DNA from: Alnus glutinosa
Lineage: Eukaryota > Streptophyta > Magnoliopsida > Fagales > Betulaceae
Assembly (NCBI RefSeq): GCF_958979055.1
Contig: NC_084886.1
Span: forward strand, 50,427,654-50,491,653
DNA: 64,000 nt
Direction: 5' to 3'
The position numbers and the translations under genes are program-made. Below the pieces are notes generated by a model, which saw only the letters and a program-made list of their open reading frames with translations, ran no database searches and had not been told where the DNA came from. Below are positions 24,564 to 37,610 of this stretch, one piece after another. Numbering within the stretch: the stretch's first letter is position 1; every line of letters begins with the position of its first letter.

Positions 24564-26245
24564 GGTAAAAAAACAAAAAGAAAAAAAGAGGGTAGGCGTG
24601 CGTTGGTTATACTGATTATAATAAAGGGCTTTTTAGTCATTTTAAGTCTTGAGCTGCGCATTGGGTTATGTTGTTGGAAATAACTTCAATTCGGTCGTGG
24701 CAAAAACAAGGCTTTGTTTACCCATCAATGATAAGTTGACACGTAATCCTGGAGCAGGAAAATCAAATACAAGCAAAACACTCGATTTATTTTGCTTTCT
24801 TTACAGTGAAATGAAGAGATCGAGGGAGAGATGGGTGTCTTTACGCCGAAAGCCCAACCCCGACCTAGACAACCAAACCGGCGTAGCCCATGGAAGTTGT
24901 GCCACCATGTGGCTGACTTGAGTTTGACCCCGACCACATTGTGGTACACCATCTCTGATTGAACCAGAATGCCAAGAGCACCAAATCACCGAAAACCACC
25001 AGAGGGGCTATAAGGGAGAACGGCCGGCGAGAATGAGAGATCCTAGGAGAGGATGAGGCTCATATTGGATCTCTGTCGACGGTGTCAGGAGGTCGCGGGG
25101 AAGAGGATCTGGAGGCTCGCCGGTTGTCACCAAGACTTTGTCGCCGAATCTCTGTGGCTGGAGGACCGGTCGTCCGGTAACGGGGAAAAGGCAGTCGATT
25201 GACAGGTTGAGTTGAGGAGCTTCTGCTTCTTTTTTTTTTTCATATTTTTTTCATGAATTTGGTGTGATCGGGTGTTTTCAACCTATATCGTTTTGATGTG
25301 TTCTGGTGTACTAAAATGACATGGCATATTATTATTGGTGGGCATAAACCCCTTGTTCTTTGCCATGACTGTATAGAAGGGGCACTCCTTTGTTGTTAGC
25401 TTTATTTATTTGCAAATTTTTGTAGACTCAAAAAGAAGTTGAATGGGTTGATTTAATTAGTAATTGGATAAAGTTTTTATTCAAATTAGATTGGAGAAAG
25501 GGTTTAGTAAATTGATTTTAGCGCATAAGATTTTTTTACATGTATTTTTAATATGATTAACAAAGCATGAGTGTGACGGATGAAGGGTTTATTAAATTGA
25601 TTTAAAGCATGGGTTTCGCACGGGTGAAAGTGTGAGTCCAACCAACTCAATTGTTAATTTTAAAAAATCGAGAATGAGAGAATGATGAGATAATATAAAA
25701 TAGCAAGTCCATGTGAAAAATACATATGATCTAAATGCATATATCAATTTAATAGGTTGGGTTAATTAGAAAAGAAAAAAAATAATAATGGGTTTGACCG
25801 TTTGAGTAATTTTCTCGGACTTAGCTTGAAGGAAAACTTTATCCTTAAAAAAAAAAAATTAACTATCCAGTAAGGTATCTTCTTATCAAGCAAAAAAACC
25901 TATAAACAAATCTTGTCTGTAATCAAAGATGATGAATTTTAGGGAAAGAAGGTAACTACCTCTTAATTGTGTAGCCTGTTAAAATATTTTTTGTATTTAG
26001 GTTTACATTGATTATGAATTATGATTTGTTAAAACTGAACATATATCTTATAATTATTACAATTAAGCCCAATATAAGTGAGTGGTCATTAATATTTTAT
26101 TTGGTTGGTATATAATAATACTTGGTTGCGTGGGAATATAATTCCCAATTTTTATTTATTTTTTAATATAATTCATAACTTGACAATTGAGTGGTAGTTT
26201 GAAGGAGATATATGTAATTTTCTCTATAATTTTATATGTTATGGC

Positions 26246-26278
<33 letters not shown>

Positions 26279-27640
26279 CTATAATGGGTTTCGTCGACAT
26301 CGTATTAAGCTCGGGTTCAGTTTCAGTTAGAATTGAAGCCATTCGAATTGGGACACGTGTCTCATAATCAGTTGGAGCTGGAGCTGGACTTATTGAAATT
26401 GGAACATATGTCCCATAACAGTAAAGTTCATTGTTGGACTATTGAATTTAGCTTATGTGTTTTTTGTTTAAAAAAAAAAAATTACAGTATATATGTTGTA
26501 ATTTTTTCAACGGTACGAATTTAATTTCATTCTCTTTACTTTTTCTCATAAAAAACTTTAAATTAAATTATTCCATAAAAAAAAAAAACTCCATCACAAC
26601 ACCTAAGCCATATCTCTTTATTTCAACCAAAATTGGACCAACTCAAGTCTATTATTGATTTCATCCTTTTATCCTCTTTGTTGCTTGACTTATGTGCAAT
26701 CCAAGACCATGAAAGACAAGACTTAATTTCAACTTGGGGTTTACCCATGAACCCAAAGTTGGAGTTTTGAAGATCATAATGATTGTTTTAATTACATAAA
26801 ATATGCTAATTTTTATCTCATATCAAAAATAGGTTTGATATTAGTCGATTTTATAGTTTAGTTTTCACCCACTCATCAGTGATTAAACCCTGAGAAACAT
26901 AAATGACATGATACTCTTAACATTTTTCATATTGTTACCATAATAATGATAAGAAATTTAATCATTTTAGTATCTTATTAATATTAAAATGAACCAAAAG
27001 CATAAAATCAACTTTTTTTTTTTTTTTTTTTTTTTTAAGGAATAAAATAAACTTTTTGTTATGGGTCATAATATAAACTACATAAAAATATAAAATAAAA
27101 GTCTTGAAGACCTACATCGACACTCAAGAATTTTATCTTTATTATATTGACTTGACATATTATGTTATGCAAAAGGACAACAATAGAAATGAAATACAAT
27201 AATACAATATTATAAGTATAATAGGTGAAAGAGATGGTTAGAGTATTTTTATTGGGCTATTTAAAGGTTATTTTGGCTAGCTATGTAGTAAAAAAAGGCA
27301 AAAAAGTAGCCTTATCCAAGTAGCCATTTTAGCTTTAAAAAAATGGCAAACTATTACCGTGCTCAGCAAATTTGATAAGATTAAACAAATGCATAAATAT
27401 ATTAATAAAAAAACCAATATGATTATCTTTCTTTTTTGAGAATAGTGAAAATGGATAAATAAAGAATATTTTAAATGAAATAACGAAAATAAATAGCTAA
27501 AATAAAGAGTGAAATATAGATACTTTAATAATTTGGATAGCTAAAATAGGGAAGAATTATTTATCTAAAATTTGTGATCCTGATGTGAATGTCCATAGTT
27601 AATCCTAAATTTCTTTTATTATTTTAAACATTATTATGTG
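24564..27640. other. Spacer between exonuclease and ATXR6
   Basis: 24564-24640 is the exonuclease upstream region. 24810-25215 is GC-rich compared with its surroundings and free of A/T runs, but its longest frames (for example 24649-24921) match nothing I recognise; it could be a gene relic. 25220-27640 is AT-rich with an AT microsatellite (26244-26273), a T run (27011-27036) and a possible worn MITE (27235-27580, TTTGGCTAGC-type words inverted at the ends). Confidence 0.5.
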
Positions 27641-27643
27641 TGC

Positions 27644-27790
27644 GGCCCAACAAAATTGGGTCAGCCTAGTCCCGGCCCAGCTCAACCCTCGAACCAATGG
27701 CGCCAAAATTAACACTTCCCGCGAAACCAAAATAGCGCGCGTTTATTTATTAAAAAAAATTTTGGGAAAAAAATAGCGCGGGGAAGCCGC
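27644..27790 (+). promoter_or_regulatory. ATXR6 proximal promoter with E2F-like and site II boxes
   Basis: Two GGCCCA site II boxes (27644-27649, 27674-27679), an E2F-like GGCGCCAAAA (27699-27708), a second E2F-like TTCCCGCGAAA (27716-27726), then AATAGCGCG twice (near 27731 and 27772). These lie 100-245 bp upstream of the ATG. The boxes fit the plant E2F consensus TTTSSCGS on one strand. ATXR5/6 are known S-phase genes in Arabidopsis, so cell-cycle control is likely; binding itself is inference. Confidence 0.7.
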
Positions 27791-27888
27791 CTAGGTGACT
27801 CCGTTTCATTCATAAATTCCAAATCTTTTTCACTCTCACTAGCTCGGTGTCTCTAGCAAGGCTGCAGGGGCTTTCCACACAAGTGATA

Positions 27889-30800
27889 ATGGCACTGAGC
27901 CGGAGGACTCGGGCTCCGAAGCCGCTCTCGAAACCTCCTATTGAAGACAGCGACGACGATGCCACGGAATACAGCGACGTTTGCTGCGAGGAATGCGGGT
28001 CCGGCGACTGCGCGGCCAAGCTTCTTCTCTGCGACAAATGCGACAAAGGGTATCATTTGTTTTGCGTTAGACCCATCTTGGTTTCGGTGCCCAAGGGGTC
28101 GTGGTTCTGTCCCTCTTGCTCTATGCACAAGATCAAATTGAAATGTACGTTTATGGGCTTCTTCTGATTTGATTTCTCTTTTTATTGTCAATGATTTTTA
28201 GTTTGGCTGACTTATTTGATATGGGATGGATCATCATATGCTTATGTTATTGTATTTGGGTTGTTTGATGTTTGTTTGAGTAGTAATATACTCTGGTCTA
28301 ATTGATGATTTCTGGATTTATTATTATTCAATTTTTTTTTTGTTTTTGTTTTTATTTTGATTGGTTTATTTGCATACTAACTTCGTGTTGTCAAATGCTC
28401 TGTGTCGTTGCGTTGAATTTTGGATTTTGGTTGTTTTCACTTTGTTTATTGCGCGTTTGGGTGATTTGATTTGTGGGTTTTGTCGAGTGCATTTGTTGGG
28501 TGCGTGTTTGATCCCATTTGATTAATTCATGAAATCGTTGTGGTTGATTCATGCGTTTCATGTGCATTTTGCTTGTCCCAGTCATTAATTATTGATTGAT
28601 TAGGATTTTTTTTTTTTTTTTGGATATCAATGTCTTGAGGAACTGATTGCCACAATGCCACTTTAAAAGGTTATCTGGATTTTTCTTATTTTGATTCGAT
28701 TATTTTCTGTTCGATAGTGTTGGGTTTATACGTTAAACTGAAAAATAATTAACTCTACATTGATAAGATATCACAAGTGTGACTGTGTGAGTGTTTAATA
28801 GAACACAATTAATCCAAACTCATTAGCTTAAGTTTTTGGATTGAATGGTGTCTTCATAAGTTATATTATGGTTTTACAAAAATAATCTCTTCCAAGAGTT
28901 AATTCAAAGGGGATGGGTCGACAAGAGCCAGTGTTGAACCCAATGTATGTATGGTGGACTCCTTAAATATGTTTTTATCTATGGTAGAGTGGACTAAAAG
29001 AAGCGTCCGGTTTACAAGCATAGTTGTGATTGTTGGGCTCTTGGTGATAATGCTAGATACTTGGTAAAAGATCCTTGTCAGTGAAAAAGAATTAAGTCAC
29101 ATTAAAAAAATATTATAATACAATTAGGCAAAACCCATTAGTTTAAGTTTTTGAGTTAAGTGGTGTCCCAATATAAATTAGGATAAACCCATTGTAAAAA
29201 TATTGTAAGTGTGAGTTAATATAAATTAGGATAAACCCATTAGCTTAAATTTTGGGGTGGAACAGGGTCTTAACATGTTATATTAGCCTCACTAAGAAAT
29301 ACTCTTAAAGGTTATGATGGTCTCAACAGGTAGATAATAGAATAAGCTTAAATCATTCAAACCCTATAATAGTGTCAATCTCAATTTTTTGGTTTATTGG
29401 AGCGTAGTTGGTAAACAAATTTGAGGACTCACAATCTCTAATTACTTTGCATGTTCAGCAACCTAAATTATTTTTTTTTTTTATGTCCAATTTTCCCTGT
29501 AATTTTCTCAAATTTCCCATATCAATTGGTTTGTTCTATGGTAATATGCAGCTTTCCCCCTTGTTCAAACCAAGATTGTCGATTTCTTCCGCATTCAAAG
29601 ATCTTCAGACTCAACCCAGAAACTAAGTCAAGGTAAAGGGAATTTTGAATTATGTAGGACATTCTTCTTTGTAAAATTTACTTGTTTTGTATCTGACAGT
29701 TTGAAGCTAAAGTGGAATTATTTTGTTAATTTTCCCATTTTTTTTAGATTATCGAAAGAAACGGAAGCGGGCTAGTAGCTTAGTGATGTCAAAGAAGAAA
29801 AGGAGGATGTTACCGTTCATCCCAAGTGAGGATCCTACAAGGAGATTGGAGCAAATGGCGTCACTTGCAACGGCATTGACAGCCACTGGGACAGAATTTA
29901 GTAATGAGCTCACATATATGCCTGGCATGGCGCCAAGGTCGGCTAATCGTGCAGCCCTTGAGCACGAAGGAATGCAGGTAGACTGGAGAAACAGTGCTCT
30001 TCGATGAATACTTTCAATTTGGTTCAAGCAAATTCAAAATAATAATAAAAAAAAGGCGTGTTGATGCTATAACACAAATTTAATTTCTGGTTCAAGGATT
30101 CTCTAGACATTTAGACATTTATTGGTCAATATCTAATGCTATTTTCTCATTGCTGCGTTTCAGGTCATGTCAAAAGAAGATACTGAAACCTTAAATTTGT
30201 GCAAGAGCATGATGGAGAGAGGGGAATGGCCACCCCTCATGGTTGTCTTTGATCCTCATGAAGGGTAAGTATAGATAACTAAGTGTATATATCTACTTTT
30301 CCTTCCTTGACTTGATTGTTACTCATTTGTGTAGCAATCTTTTGTTTGGTTTAACAGGTTCACTGTTGAGGCAGACAGGTTTATAAAGGATTTAACAATA
30401 ATTACAGAATATGTTGGAGACGTTGATTACTTAAAGAAGCGCGAAAATGATGATGGGGATAGCATGATGACATTGCTTTCTGCTGCTGATCATTCAAAAA
30501 GCCTTGTCATTTGTCCTGACAGGCGTAGTAACATTGCCCGCTTCATCAATGGCATTAACAATCACACGCTGTAAGCTCATCTTCCATCTCGAACCCTAGT
30601 TTTCTCTCTACTTTGATATTATCCCTTCAAAAAACTTCATGTTGACATAGAGAGATCAGATGAATGCATTGCTTTTCATGAGATTGTCACTTATTGGATG
30701 GTTAGTCAAAATGCAGTAAATAGAAACAAGGTTAATTAGGGTAACTCCAGAGTAGCCTTTCTTCAAGTGTGCAGAGAAAGTAATTGGCTCATTTAAATGC

Positions 30801-31222
30801 CTAAAGAGAAGAAGATGCTTAACTTTTTTTTCATCTTGGCTAAATTCAAATCCAAGAACTACCTCTACCCCCCCCTCCCCCTCCCCAGCCCTAGAACTCA
30901 TCTCAGTTGTTGTGTAAGCTATGTTAAACTTGTTTAATCACCATGAGACATCAACATAGCCACTTGGGTATCATGTTTCTGTTACAAGTTTTAGATATTT
31001 TTGACAGAAAAAAAGGCTACATTTGGGTGCAATCTAATGAAGGAAACTGATCTTTGGTGCAGGGATGGGAAAAAGAAGCAGAACCTCAAATGTGTGAGAT
31101 TTGATGTCAATGGTGAGTGTCGGGTTTTACTGATTGCAAACAGAGATATACCAAAGGGAGAGAGGTTGTACTATGATTACAATGGATATGAGCATGAATA
31201 CCCAACTGAGCACTTTGTCTAA
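27889..31222 (+). CDS. ATXR6: Histone H3K27 monomethyltransferase, ATXR6 type (six exons)
   Basis: PHD-SET protein that deposits H3K27me1 on replication-dependent H3.1 and keeps heterochromatin silent and stable; nuclear, recruited through PCNA. Exons: 27889-28144, 29552-29632, 29748-29977, 30164-30264, 30358-30570, 31063-31222; GT/AG introns, all phases agree, 346 aa. The PHD finger (about 32-77) has C33/C36, C48/C51, H56/C59 and C74/C77. The PCNA box is Q91-TKIVD-F97-F98. A basic linker (MSKKKRRMLPF) follows, then SET from about 212 to the C-terminus with RRSNIARFINGINNHT and the YYDYNGYEHEY end. No post-SET Cys cluster, as in ATXR5/6. The first in-frame ATG at 27889 matches family length; an upstream open stretch starting at GTG 27847 is not used. 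ATXR6 is favoured over ATXR5 because no plastid transit peptide is seen. Confidence 0.95.
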
Positions 31223-32198
31223 CCTTTTTTTTCCCTTGTCATAGATCCCCCCCACACTAGGTTAATTTAAAGCATTTGGCCACTAACAGGCTCATTGTAA
31301 TGCCAACTTCTCATGATTTGCTTTTCTTTATACCTCAATTCTTTACTTTATTTAACTGCAAAATTTCAAGAATAATAGCTCATTTAGGTGAGAAATTGGA
31401 ATGGGTTTGACGCCGCGCCGGTAGGGTTCCCATTTGTTGTCTTTCTTTTCAGTACAAATTCATGTCCAAATTTTAGGATACAAACTCCAAACGTCCAAAA
31501 GATACCTATACAATTCATGTGTCATGATGCCTGTGTATTTAAAACCAGTTATCTGCTTTATGAATTGCATGCCCTAAGATTGTGTGCAAGTGTTCAGGTG
31601 CCCTGAGACATGCGCATAATCCATAGCTTTTCTTTATATTCCTTGATGAGAATGATATGGTTATGGTTTAAGGCTTTTTTAAGAGAAAAAGTTAAGAAGT
31701 CAGCGGCGGGCAGAGTAAATTTTAATTTTTTTATTATTGTATCACCAAGTTGCAATAATATACGTTGTTATCTTTTGCTTAAACAAGTAAGATTTAACAT
31801 TTTAACGTATAAAATATTTAATTAAAATCAAAAGTAAATTATAGAGCTCATCGTTTTGATATGGTGATACATTATTAATTGTTCTAAGAGTTAAAGTTGA
31901 TAGAAAATTATAAAGTAAAATTGTTAAAATTTAGTACTTGACTAGATAAAAAATATTTGGCTTCTTCCAAAAAAAAAAAGAAAAAGAAAAAGAAAAAGGG
32001 AGAGCAAAAAAGTAGTGAGATTTTGTGAATAATGTTAGGAATTATACGGATCATATATGGGGTCACAGTCTCACAGACTCACATTCAATCCAATCGGCTA
32101 GAAACACCATGGCCCATTAAGGCTGGCAGCAAACTACCTGGGCCCGTTAGGCTGAGGATAGAACGTCCTAATACTTTATTGTCATAAAAGTCATCAAC
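31223..32198. other. ATXR6 3' flank and spacer
   Basis: The first 150-200 bases are probably 3' UTR; AATAAT near 31372 may serve polyadenylation. The rest is AT-rich. A purine tract lies at 31968-32005. No open frame looks coding. Confidence 0.5.
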
Positions 32199-32270
32199 GG
32201 ATCCGTGGCGCAATGGTAGCGCGTCTGACTCCAGATCAGAAGGTTGCGTGTTCGATTCACGTCGGGTTCA
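32199..32270 (+). tRNA. tRNA-Trp (CCA)
   Basis: A 72-base cloverleaf: acceptor GGATCCG pairs with CGGGTTC, D-loop region GTGGCGCAATGGTAGCGC, anticodon CCA at 32231-32233 in the loop ACTCCAGA, and T-arm with TTCGATT. Box A and box B promoters are intact. No intron and no encoded CCA end. A CAA motif lies just upstream (32195-32197) and a T5 run (32277-32281) follows, fitting Pol III start and stop. Confidence 0.97.
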
Positions 32271-32580
32271 GAATCCCTTTTTCGCTACTAAGCGGATTTT
32301 TTTTTTTAAAAAAAAAAAAAAATTTCTTCTTTAATCTTTAGTGTCCTTAAAACTAAAGGGCAAGCCCATTTCAACTTCGAAGAACATCCCTTATATGCTT
32401 TACTCAAGGGCAAATCTCGTTTCACCAAGAGAGCGTATCTCAGAAATTTGTCATTTTAACCTATCCATATCAGAAAGTAATGAAAACGAGTGATTCTATA
32501 AATATAACTTTTATCTTAAAAAATTATCACTTGATCAAAATTTAATAATAATTAATTTTAAATTCAATAATAATTGATAA

Positions 32581-32890
32581 AAGAAAAGACAAAAGTCTAG
32601 TATAATATTACCTGTCCGACCAAAAAAAAATAAAAATATATATATAACAAAACACGTGTGGACCATAATAAGATTCGAGTAACCTGCGTTTATATCTTAT
32701 TGCCATTCCAATTTAACTACGCTCTTATTTAGGCGGACAAAAGAAAAGACAAAAGTCCTATATAATATTACCTGTCCTACCAAAAAAGAAAAAAAAAAAA
32801 TTATGAAATGTGTATCAACCATAATGAAATTCGAGTGTTTTCCTTTTACATCCTATTCCCATCCCAATTTATCCGCCTCTTATTTAGGAG
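32581..32890. repeat. Two-copy tandem repeat, 160-bp period
   Basis: AAGAAAAGACAAAAGTC at 32581 recurs at 32741. Both units continue with TATAATATTACCTGTCC and end in CTCTTATTTAGG followed by GGACAAAAG. Units are about 85-90 percent alike by eye. Non-coding. Confidence 0.82.
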
Positions 32891-33611
32891 GACAAAAGAG
32901 AATAATATAATTTAAAAAGAAAAAAAGAAAAGCTTCCATCAGGACAATAATATCCAAATTAGTATATATAAAGTATAAAACTCATTGCATAAATGGTAAT
33001 GGTGGTGGAACCGTAGAATTTATTAGTCACGAGTAATAGTAAGGTGTACGAATTGAAAGAATCAGTAGGACTGTCAGTCCAGCCATCAGAGGCATCAGAG
33101 GCCAGAGCACAGTAACCCCCTCCCACCCTTCTTATGATTACTAGTGATCATCAGAAAAGAGGAAATTCATCATCATATCAGCATCAGGACCACCCTACTG
33201 TTTTCAGAAGGAAATAACAGCATTAGCATGGTCCAAACCTAGATCAGAAATGGGTCCACCCACTTGATGCAACAAAGTCTGTGACTGCCATTTGATTTGG
33301 ATCAGACGACGCACCCCACCCCTTCCCCCTTCCCCCCACAGTACGTCGGTGTGGTCCTCCTAGCAGAACTCATGAAGTCGTATATATGTTGTGTACTTCT
33401 CTTCCATGGGTTTTTTATGGCCTGTCCATTAGGGTAGTGTTTCATCGCTACCAGAGATCTTTCAGCAGGGTCTCAGATCCCAAGGATCTGTTTCCATAGT
33501 CATTGTAAGACTTTATGTTGTTTGGACACACTCCCAACCCCAACCTCAACCCCAACCCCAACCCAGGAGGAAGGGGCAACAATTGTAGCCGGTGCTGAGT
33601 TGGGGTTTTTT
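32891..33611. other. Spacer, no gene seen
   Basis: Mixed composition. Contains CATCAGAGG twice in tandem (33083-33102), a C-rich patch (33313-33340) and a short AACCCC tandem (33534-33564). It does not look like an AT-rich transposon spacer and could be part of an untranslated transcript or an old promoter, but no frame is convincing. Confidence 0.4.
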
Positions 33612-33843
33612 GTCCGAGTAAGAGAGGAGGCTCCTATTGAACTAAATCTCTAACATTTTTTGTCTGATTATAACGTACGGGAAAAATCTTTTAGATTCTC
33701 AATTATAGGAGATTCCAATCTAAAATTGTTCGACTAGGGGAGGAGGCTCTTATTGAGCTAGATCTCTGACATTTTTTGTCCAATTATAACATACGAGAGG
33801 AATCTTTTAGATTCTCAATTATAAGAAATTCTAGCCTAAAATG
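33612..33843. repeat. Two-copy tandem repeat, 116-bp period
   Basis: Unit 1 starts GTCCGAGTAAGAGAGGAGGC (33612), unit 2 GTTCGACTAGGGGAGGAGGC (33728). Both contain ACATTTTTTGTC, AATTATAA and CTTTTAGATTCTCAATTATA. Non-coding. Confidence 0.85.
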
Positions 33844-35172
33844 GTTTGAATTCTACAAGCCACTAGCCAAATGTTGTTTTTGATTAAGCTTGTTGAATGT
33901 CTTTGTTTCACAAATCTAGCCGTTTCTAATTTTTCATTTTCTCCCGCCTATCAATGAATCATTTTCCTTAGGATTGTTGAGGAGAAAGTTTGTTTTCAAT
34001 ATTTCACGTGTTGGCTTTACCGGTTAAGAAATAATATTGTTAGAATCTGTTCAAACTTTTAAAATAAGTAGTGATTTAATGAAGTTTGATACTTAAAACT
34101 TGGCCTTTTAGCATTTTAGCGTTACCAAAACCAAAAATTATAAGGGGAAAAAAAAAAAAGATTTTGTTATGACATTCATTCGCGTACAAACTGTATATCC
34201 AATAATATGGAGTGTGAAATAAAGAGGTTAACATTTTTGTACAAAAGATGTTTTGATTACTTTGAATTTTCAATCTAATTGTTAGAGTTCGTTTGACGCT
34301 GAGATTTTATAGGTCAAAAGTGCATTTTTAAAAATGCACAGTTTTAAATATCAAAGTATGATTTATAGTTCAAACCAAAAATTTTACCAAACGATTAACT
34401 GTATTTTAAAAAATAACATATTTTAAAATCATAAAACCAAACAAAATTTGATGGCAATAAAGGCCAAACCAACTTGTGGTAGCTTCAGCTCTAAATTTGA
34501 TGGCAATAAAAACCTGTCTGAGTCCTCCCAACCATTTTTGCTCCCTTTTAGATAAAAACAAAATGGGAGAAAATGAGAAGGGAAAAAAAAAAGAGAGGGA
34601 TAAAGGGCATAGCCCATGCTTAAAGACAAAGTGGGCTGCCTGTGGGTGGGTGCCCATCCTAATAAACACTATGCAGCAGAGATGCAGCCTTCAGAGACCC
34701 ACACCCACAAGCTTGCCTGGTGGAAAACTGTCTTCACCTCCTTAACCTTTTACAAAACATAATTTTCAAATAGATTTATCGAAAGCCGTAGTACTTTGGA
34801 TGGTGAGGCCATCAGCACAAATATCAATATCACCATCATCTCTTCTCAAAGATATCCCACCTTTTTTTTTAAAAAAAAAATTAATAATAATAATTTTTAA
34901 AATTTTTTTTAATTTCAAAGTTCATTCAATCTTGTGTTCTTGCAATATATTGGTGCTCGAAATTTTCTGAAAATATTAAAAGTGGATATTGATGGATCTC
35001 CTACTCCATACTTTTTTCTGTTTGTATTTAAAAAGTCAACTCTATGAACAATTATGGACATTCAATTGGATGTTTGCAGGCATCGTTTATGTGTACTCGA
35101 TACCAATTATTAAGACATAATCATTGATTCAAAAGTCCTAAAATCATTGGATACCGGTTTGGTTAAATTCTT
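33844..35172. other. Spacer with a small hairpin element, no gene seen
   Basis: 34033-34080 resembles the TGTTAGAAT..AATAAGTAGTGATTTAA pieces at 41000 and 63600. 34279-34445 is a short GTTTG..AAACCAAAC palindromic element holding the perfect GTGCATTTTT/AAAAATGCAC palindrome (34319-34338), a remote relative of the GTTTGCGATTT MITEs. The rest is plain AT-rich DNA. Confidence 0.5.
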
Positions 35173-35485
35173 AGGGTGAGTTTGAAATTGCGATTTCGTA
35201 GATAATAAGTGCGATTTTAAATCAAATTGCAGAACATAGATCGTTTGGGAACTGCGTTTTTAAAAATTGCGAAAATCTGCGTTTTCAAATCGCAGATAAG
35301 ATTGTACTTTTTTAAAAACGCATAATTTTAAAGGTAAATTCGCGATTTTAAAGGCCAAACTGAGATTTTGTCAAACGCTTAACTGCGTTTTTAAAAATCA
35401 TTTTTTTTTTCAAATCACACATTTTAAAATCGTTATTTTAAATCGCACTTTTTGAAATCGCAAACCCAAACGGAACAAAAACCCT
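35173..35485. mobile_element. GTTTGCGATTT-type MITE, copy 2
   Basis: Begins AGGGTGAGTTTGAAATTGCG and ends in the complement TGAAATCGCAAACCCAAACG plus a few bases. The interior is made of GCGTTTTTAAAA and AAATCGCA words. Ends are worn, and no target duplication is clear. Confidence 0.75.
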
Positions 35486-36663
35486 TTCACCGGTCAACGT
35501 AGTGTGATCTGTTAACCAAAACTTGAAGCATTCAACTACCTTACAGAATTCAGATCCTCTGGAGTTCCAATTGCATGACAGAAAAATGAAGGGAGCAACA
35601 AAAAAAAAAATATGTGAAAGGTGCTTTTTAGGCTTTGGTTCTTACACAAATGTAATATAGGCTATTTTCAACCATGTGATAACATCTCCAAGATGAACTC
35701 CAGTAGATCGACTTGGGTAAATTGAGAGAAACATTAGTAGGCCATGCCATGATATTGACATGACTCATCTCTTAATGGCAAATTGCAAATTGGCTTGTTT
35801 TTTTAACCCTTTTTTATTCTCTATTTTGGCTTTTATTTTCTAAAGCCAAAACTACTTTTTTTCTTTATGTCACGTTAAAACAGTTTTTTAAATAAATATA
35901 TATTTTTTAAAAAAACATTAACAAATAGAGTTAACACATATGCACAGTGTTAGTTAATGTTGTTGCTACTTAAGGAAGATGAATTATACACGTGTCAAAA
36001 CGGTGTCCTTTTTTATTTTTATTTTTTATGGTACAAATGATTCCATTTCAATGAATTATTTTAATATATTTTTATTAAGTTGTCTGGTTGGGCTGAGAAA
36101 ACATAATTTATTCCCTTCTTCCGCCTTCCGATCCGACTTAATTGGTCGGAAATTTTAAATCGATCTCTTCCACCTCCTGACCCGAGCAGGTTGGACGTAG
36201 AATGTCTGAATTTTGCACACCCTTAGCTAGAGAGGAAGTAAGAAGTAACTAATTCAAGCAAGTCAAGAGAAAGTAAAGAGGGAATCAAGTTTGATATTCT
36301 TTTGATTCCGTTTAGTCAATAATAATGCATGGTTAATTATCTCCTGATGCATTTCTTCGTAGCTTTAATGCTTCATATATAGAACCTTCCAGCACTCCGT
36401 ATCTGATGAGATTACATTCCTTTTTCTAATTGCATTAAGAAGAGTTGAAATTGGTAGGATTAATTATTATATATGGCTTGCAAACCAACATGTAATGAAT
36501 TAAAGCCAAATAATTTAGGATGATCGATCCTATTTCTTGATTTCCACACCAACTTTGATTTCTTCTACACCACCGAGAGAGGTTGATATGGAAGAGAATA
36601 GAATTAGTGTAGAAATATCATTTTTCAATGATATACAACTTTATATGGTATAAGTACGGCTAA
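35486..36663. other. Spacer, no gene seen
   Basis: AT-rich, with the possible remnants ACGTGTCAAAACGG and CCGATCCGACTTAATTGGTCGG (inverted CCGA/TCGG words, 36127-36149). No coding signal. Confidence 0.45.
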
Positions 36664-37039
36664 GAGCATTAACAGCAGTTTCTTTTAGTTTTTTTTTTTT
36701 TTTTTTTTTTAATTTAGGAAATTAAATTACTTTTTGCTTCTCTATTTAAATGCACTCCACAATAACTTCATTTATCATTTAAATATTATTTAAATTAAAT
36801 GCTAAGAGAAAGAGAGATGAAAGAAAAATTATTTAAAAATTGTTTCAAATAAATGTCAGAGGAATGAGAGAGTAAAGAGAATCATTTTTGCTTTCCTAAA
36901 TGTAGAGTACAACTTTTGGTTTCTTGGTATTTCTTGAGTTTAGAGAACAATAAATGAATTTGATTCAAGTGATTTTTCAGGAGTTCTCCCTACATGTAAT
37001 GAAGGGGAATGAGATTTAAGAAAGCTGTTGCTAGTGCTT
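36664..37039. mobile_element. Tourist-like MITE, copy T1
   Basis: Inverted ends GAGCATTAACAGCAGTTTCT and AAGAAAGCTGTTGCTAGTGC (inverse), about 376 bp, flanked by TAA on both sides (36661-36663 and 37040-37042). The TWA duplication and size fit PIF/Harbinger-derived Tourist MITEs. The interior has a T run and A/T-rich sequence. Confidence 0.72.
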
Positions 37040-37316
37040 TAAGAGCCTGCTTGGATTTCGTTAAAAAATTTTAAAAATACTTTAGTACCTAAAGAGCTGA
37101 CATGTTAGGTAAAAAAAAAAAACTTCAAAAGTACTTATTTGACTTTTTTACTCTATAAATTGCCTCGAGAGATTCATGAAGAAACTTTTTGTTAAGTGTC
37201 AATGAAGGAACTTATAATTGGAAATCTACATAATTTGCTTACCAACTAATTATTTAGAACTTATTTAATCTATGTCAACTTCCAATTCATAGAGTAAATT
37301 AGGGCACCGACCAATC

Positions 37317-37318
<2 letters not shown>

Positions 37319-37352
<34 letters not shown>
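37319..37352. repeat. GA microsatellite, 17 units
   Basis: Uninterrupted GA dinucleotides. Confidence 0.98.
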
Positions 37353-37357
<5 letters not shown>

Positions 37358-37610
37358 GCAGATGAGATGCATCCTCTGTCCATTAATAGATGCATCCTAT
37401 CTATACAAACTATTGTCACATGCATGTACAACTTTGTGGGTGAAGCACCAAAAGAAATGCTAGGGTTCATTGGGATTACGGTAAAAGTGGTTTAAAAAAC
37501 AAGGGAACGCGTGGACTTGCTATATTAAAACCTATGAATTATGATCATGGAATATAATAATAATAATAATAAAAATAATAATAATAATCCAAATATGAGT
37601 CAGCTATAAA

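Noticed and set aside
30865..30892. C-rich run in ATXR6 intron 5 with a minus-strand frame
   Set aside because: Lies inside a clean GT/AG intron; the frame has no similarity to known proteins.
33534..33564. AACCCC tandem resembling a telomere repeat
   Set aside because: Plant telomere units are CCCTAAA; this is a short irregular AACCCC/AACCTC run.
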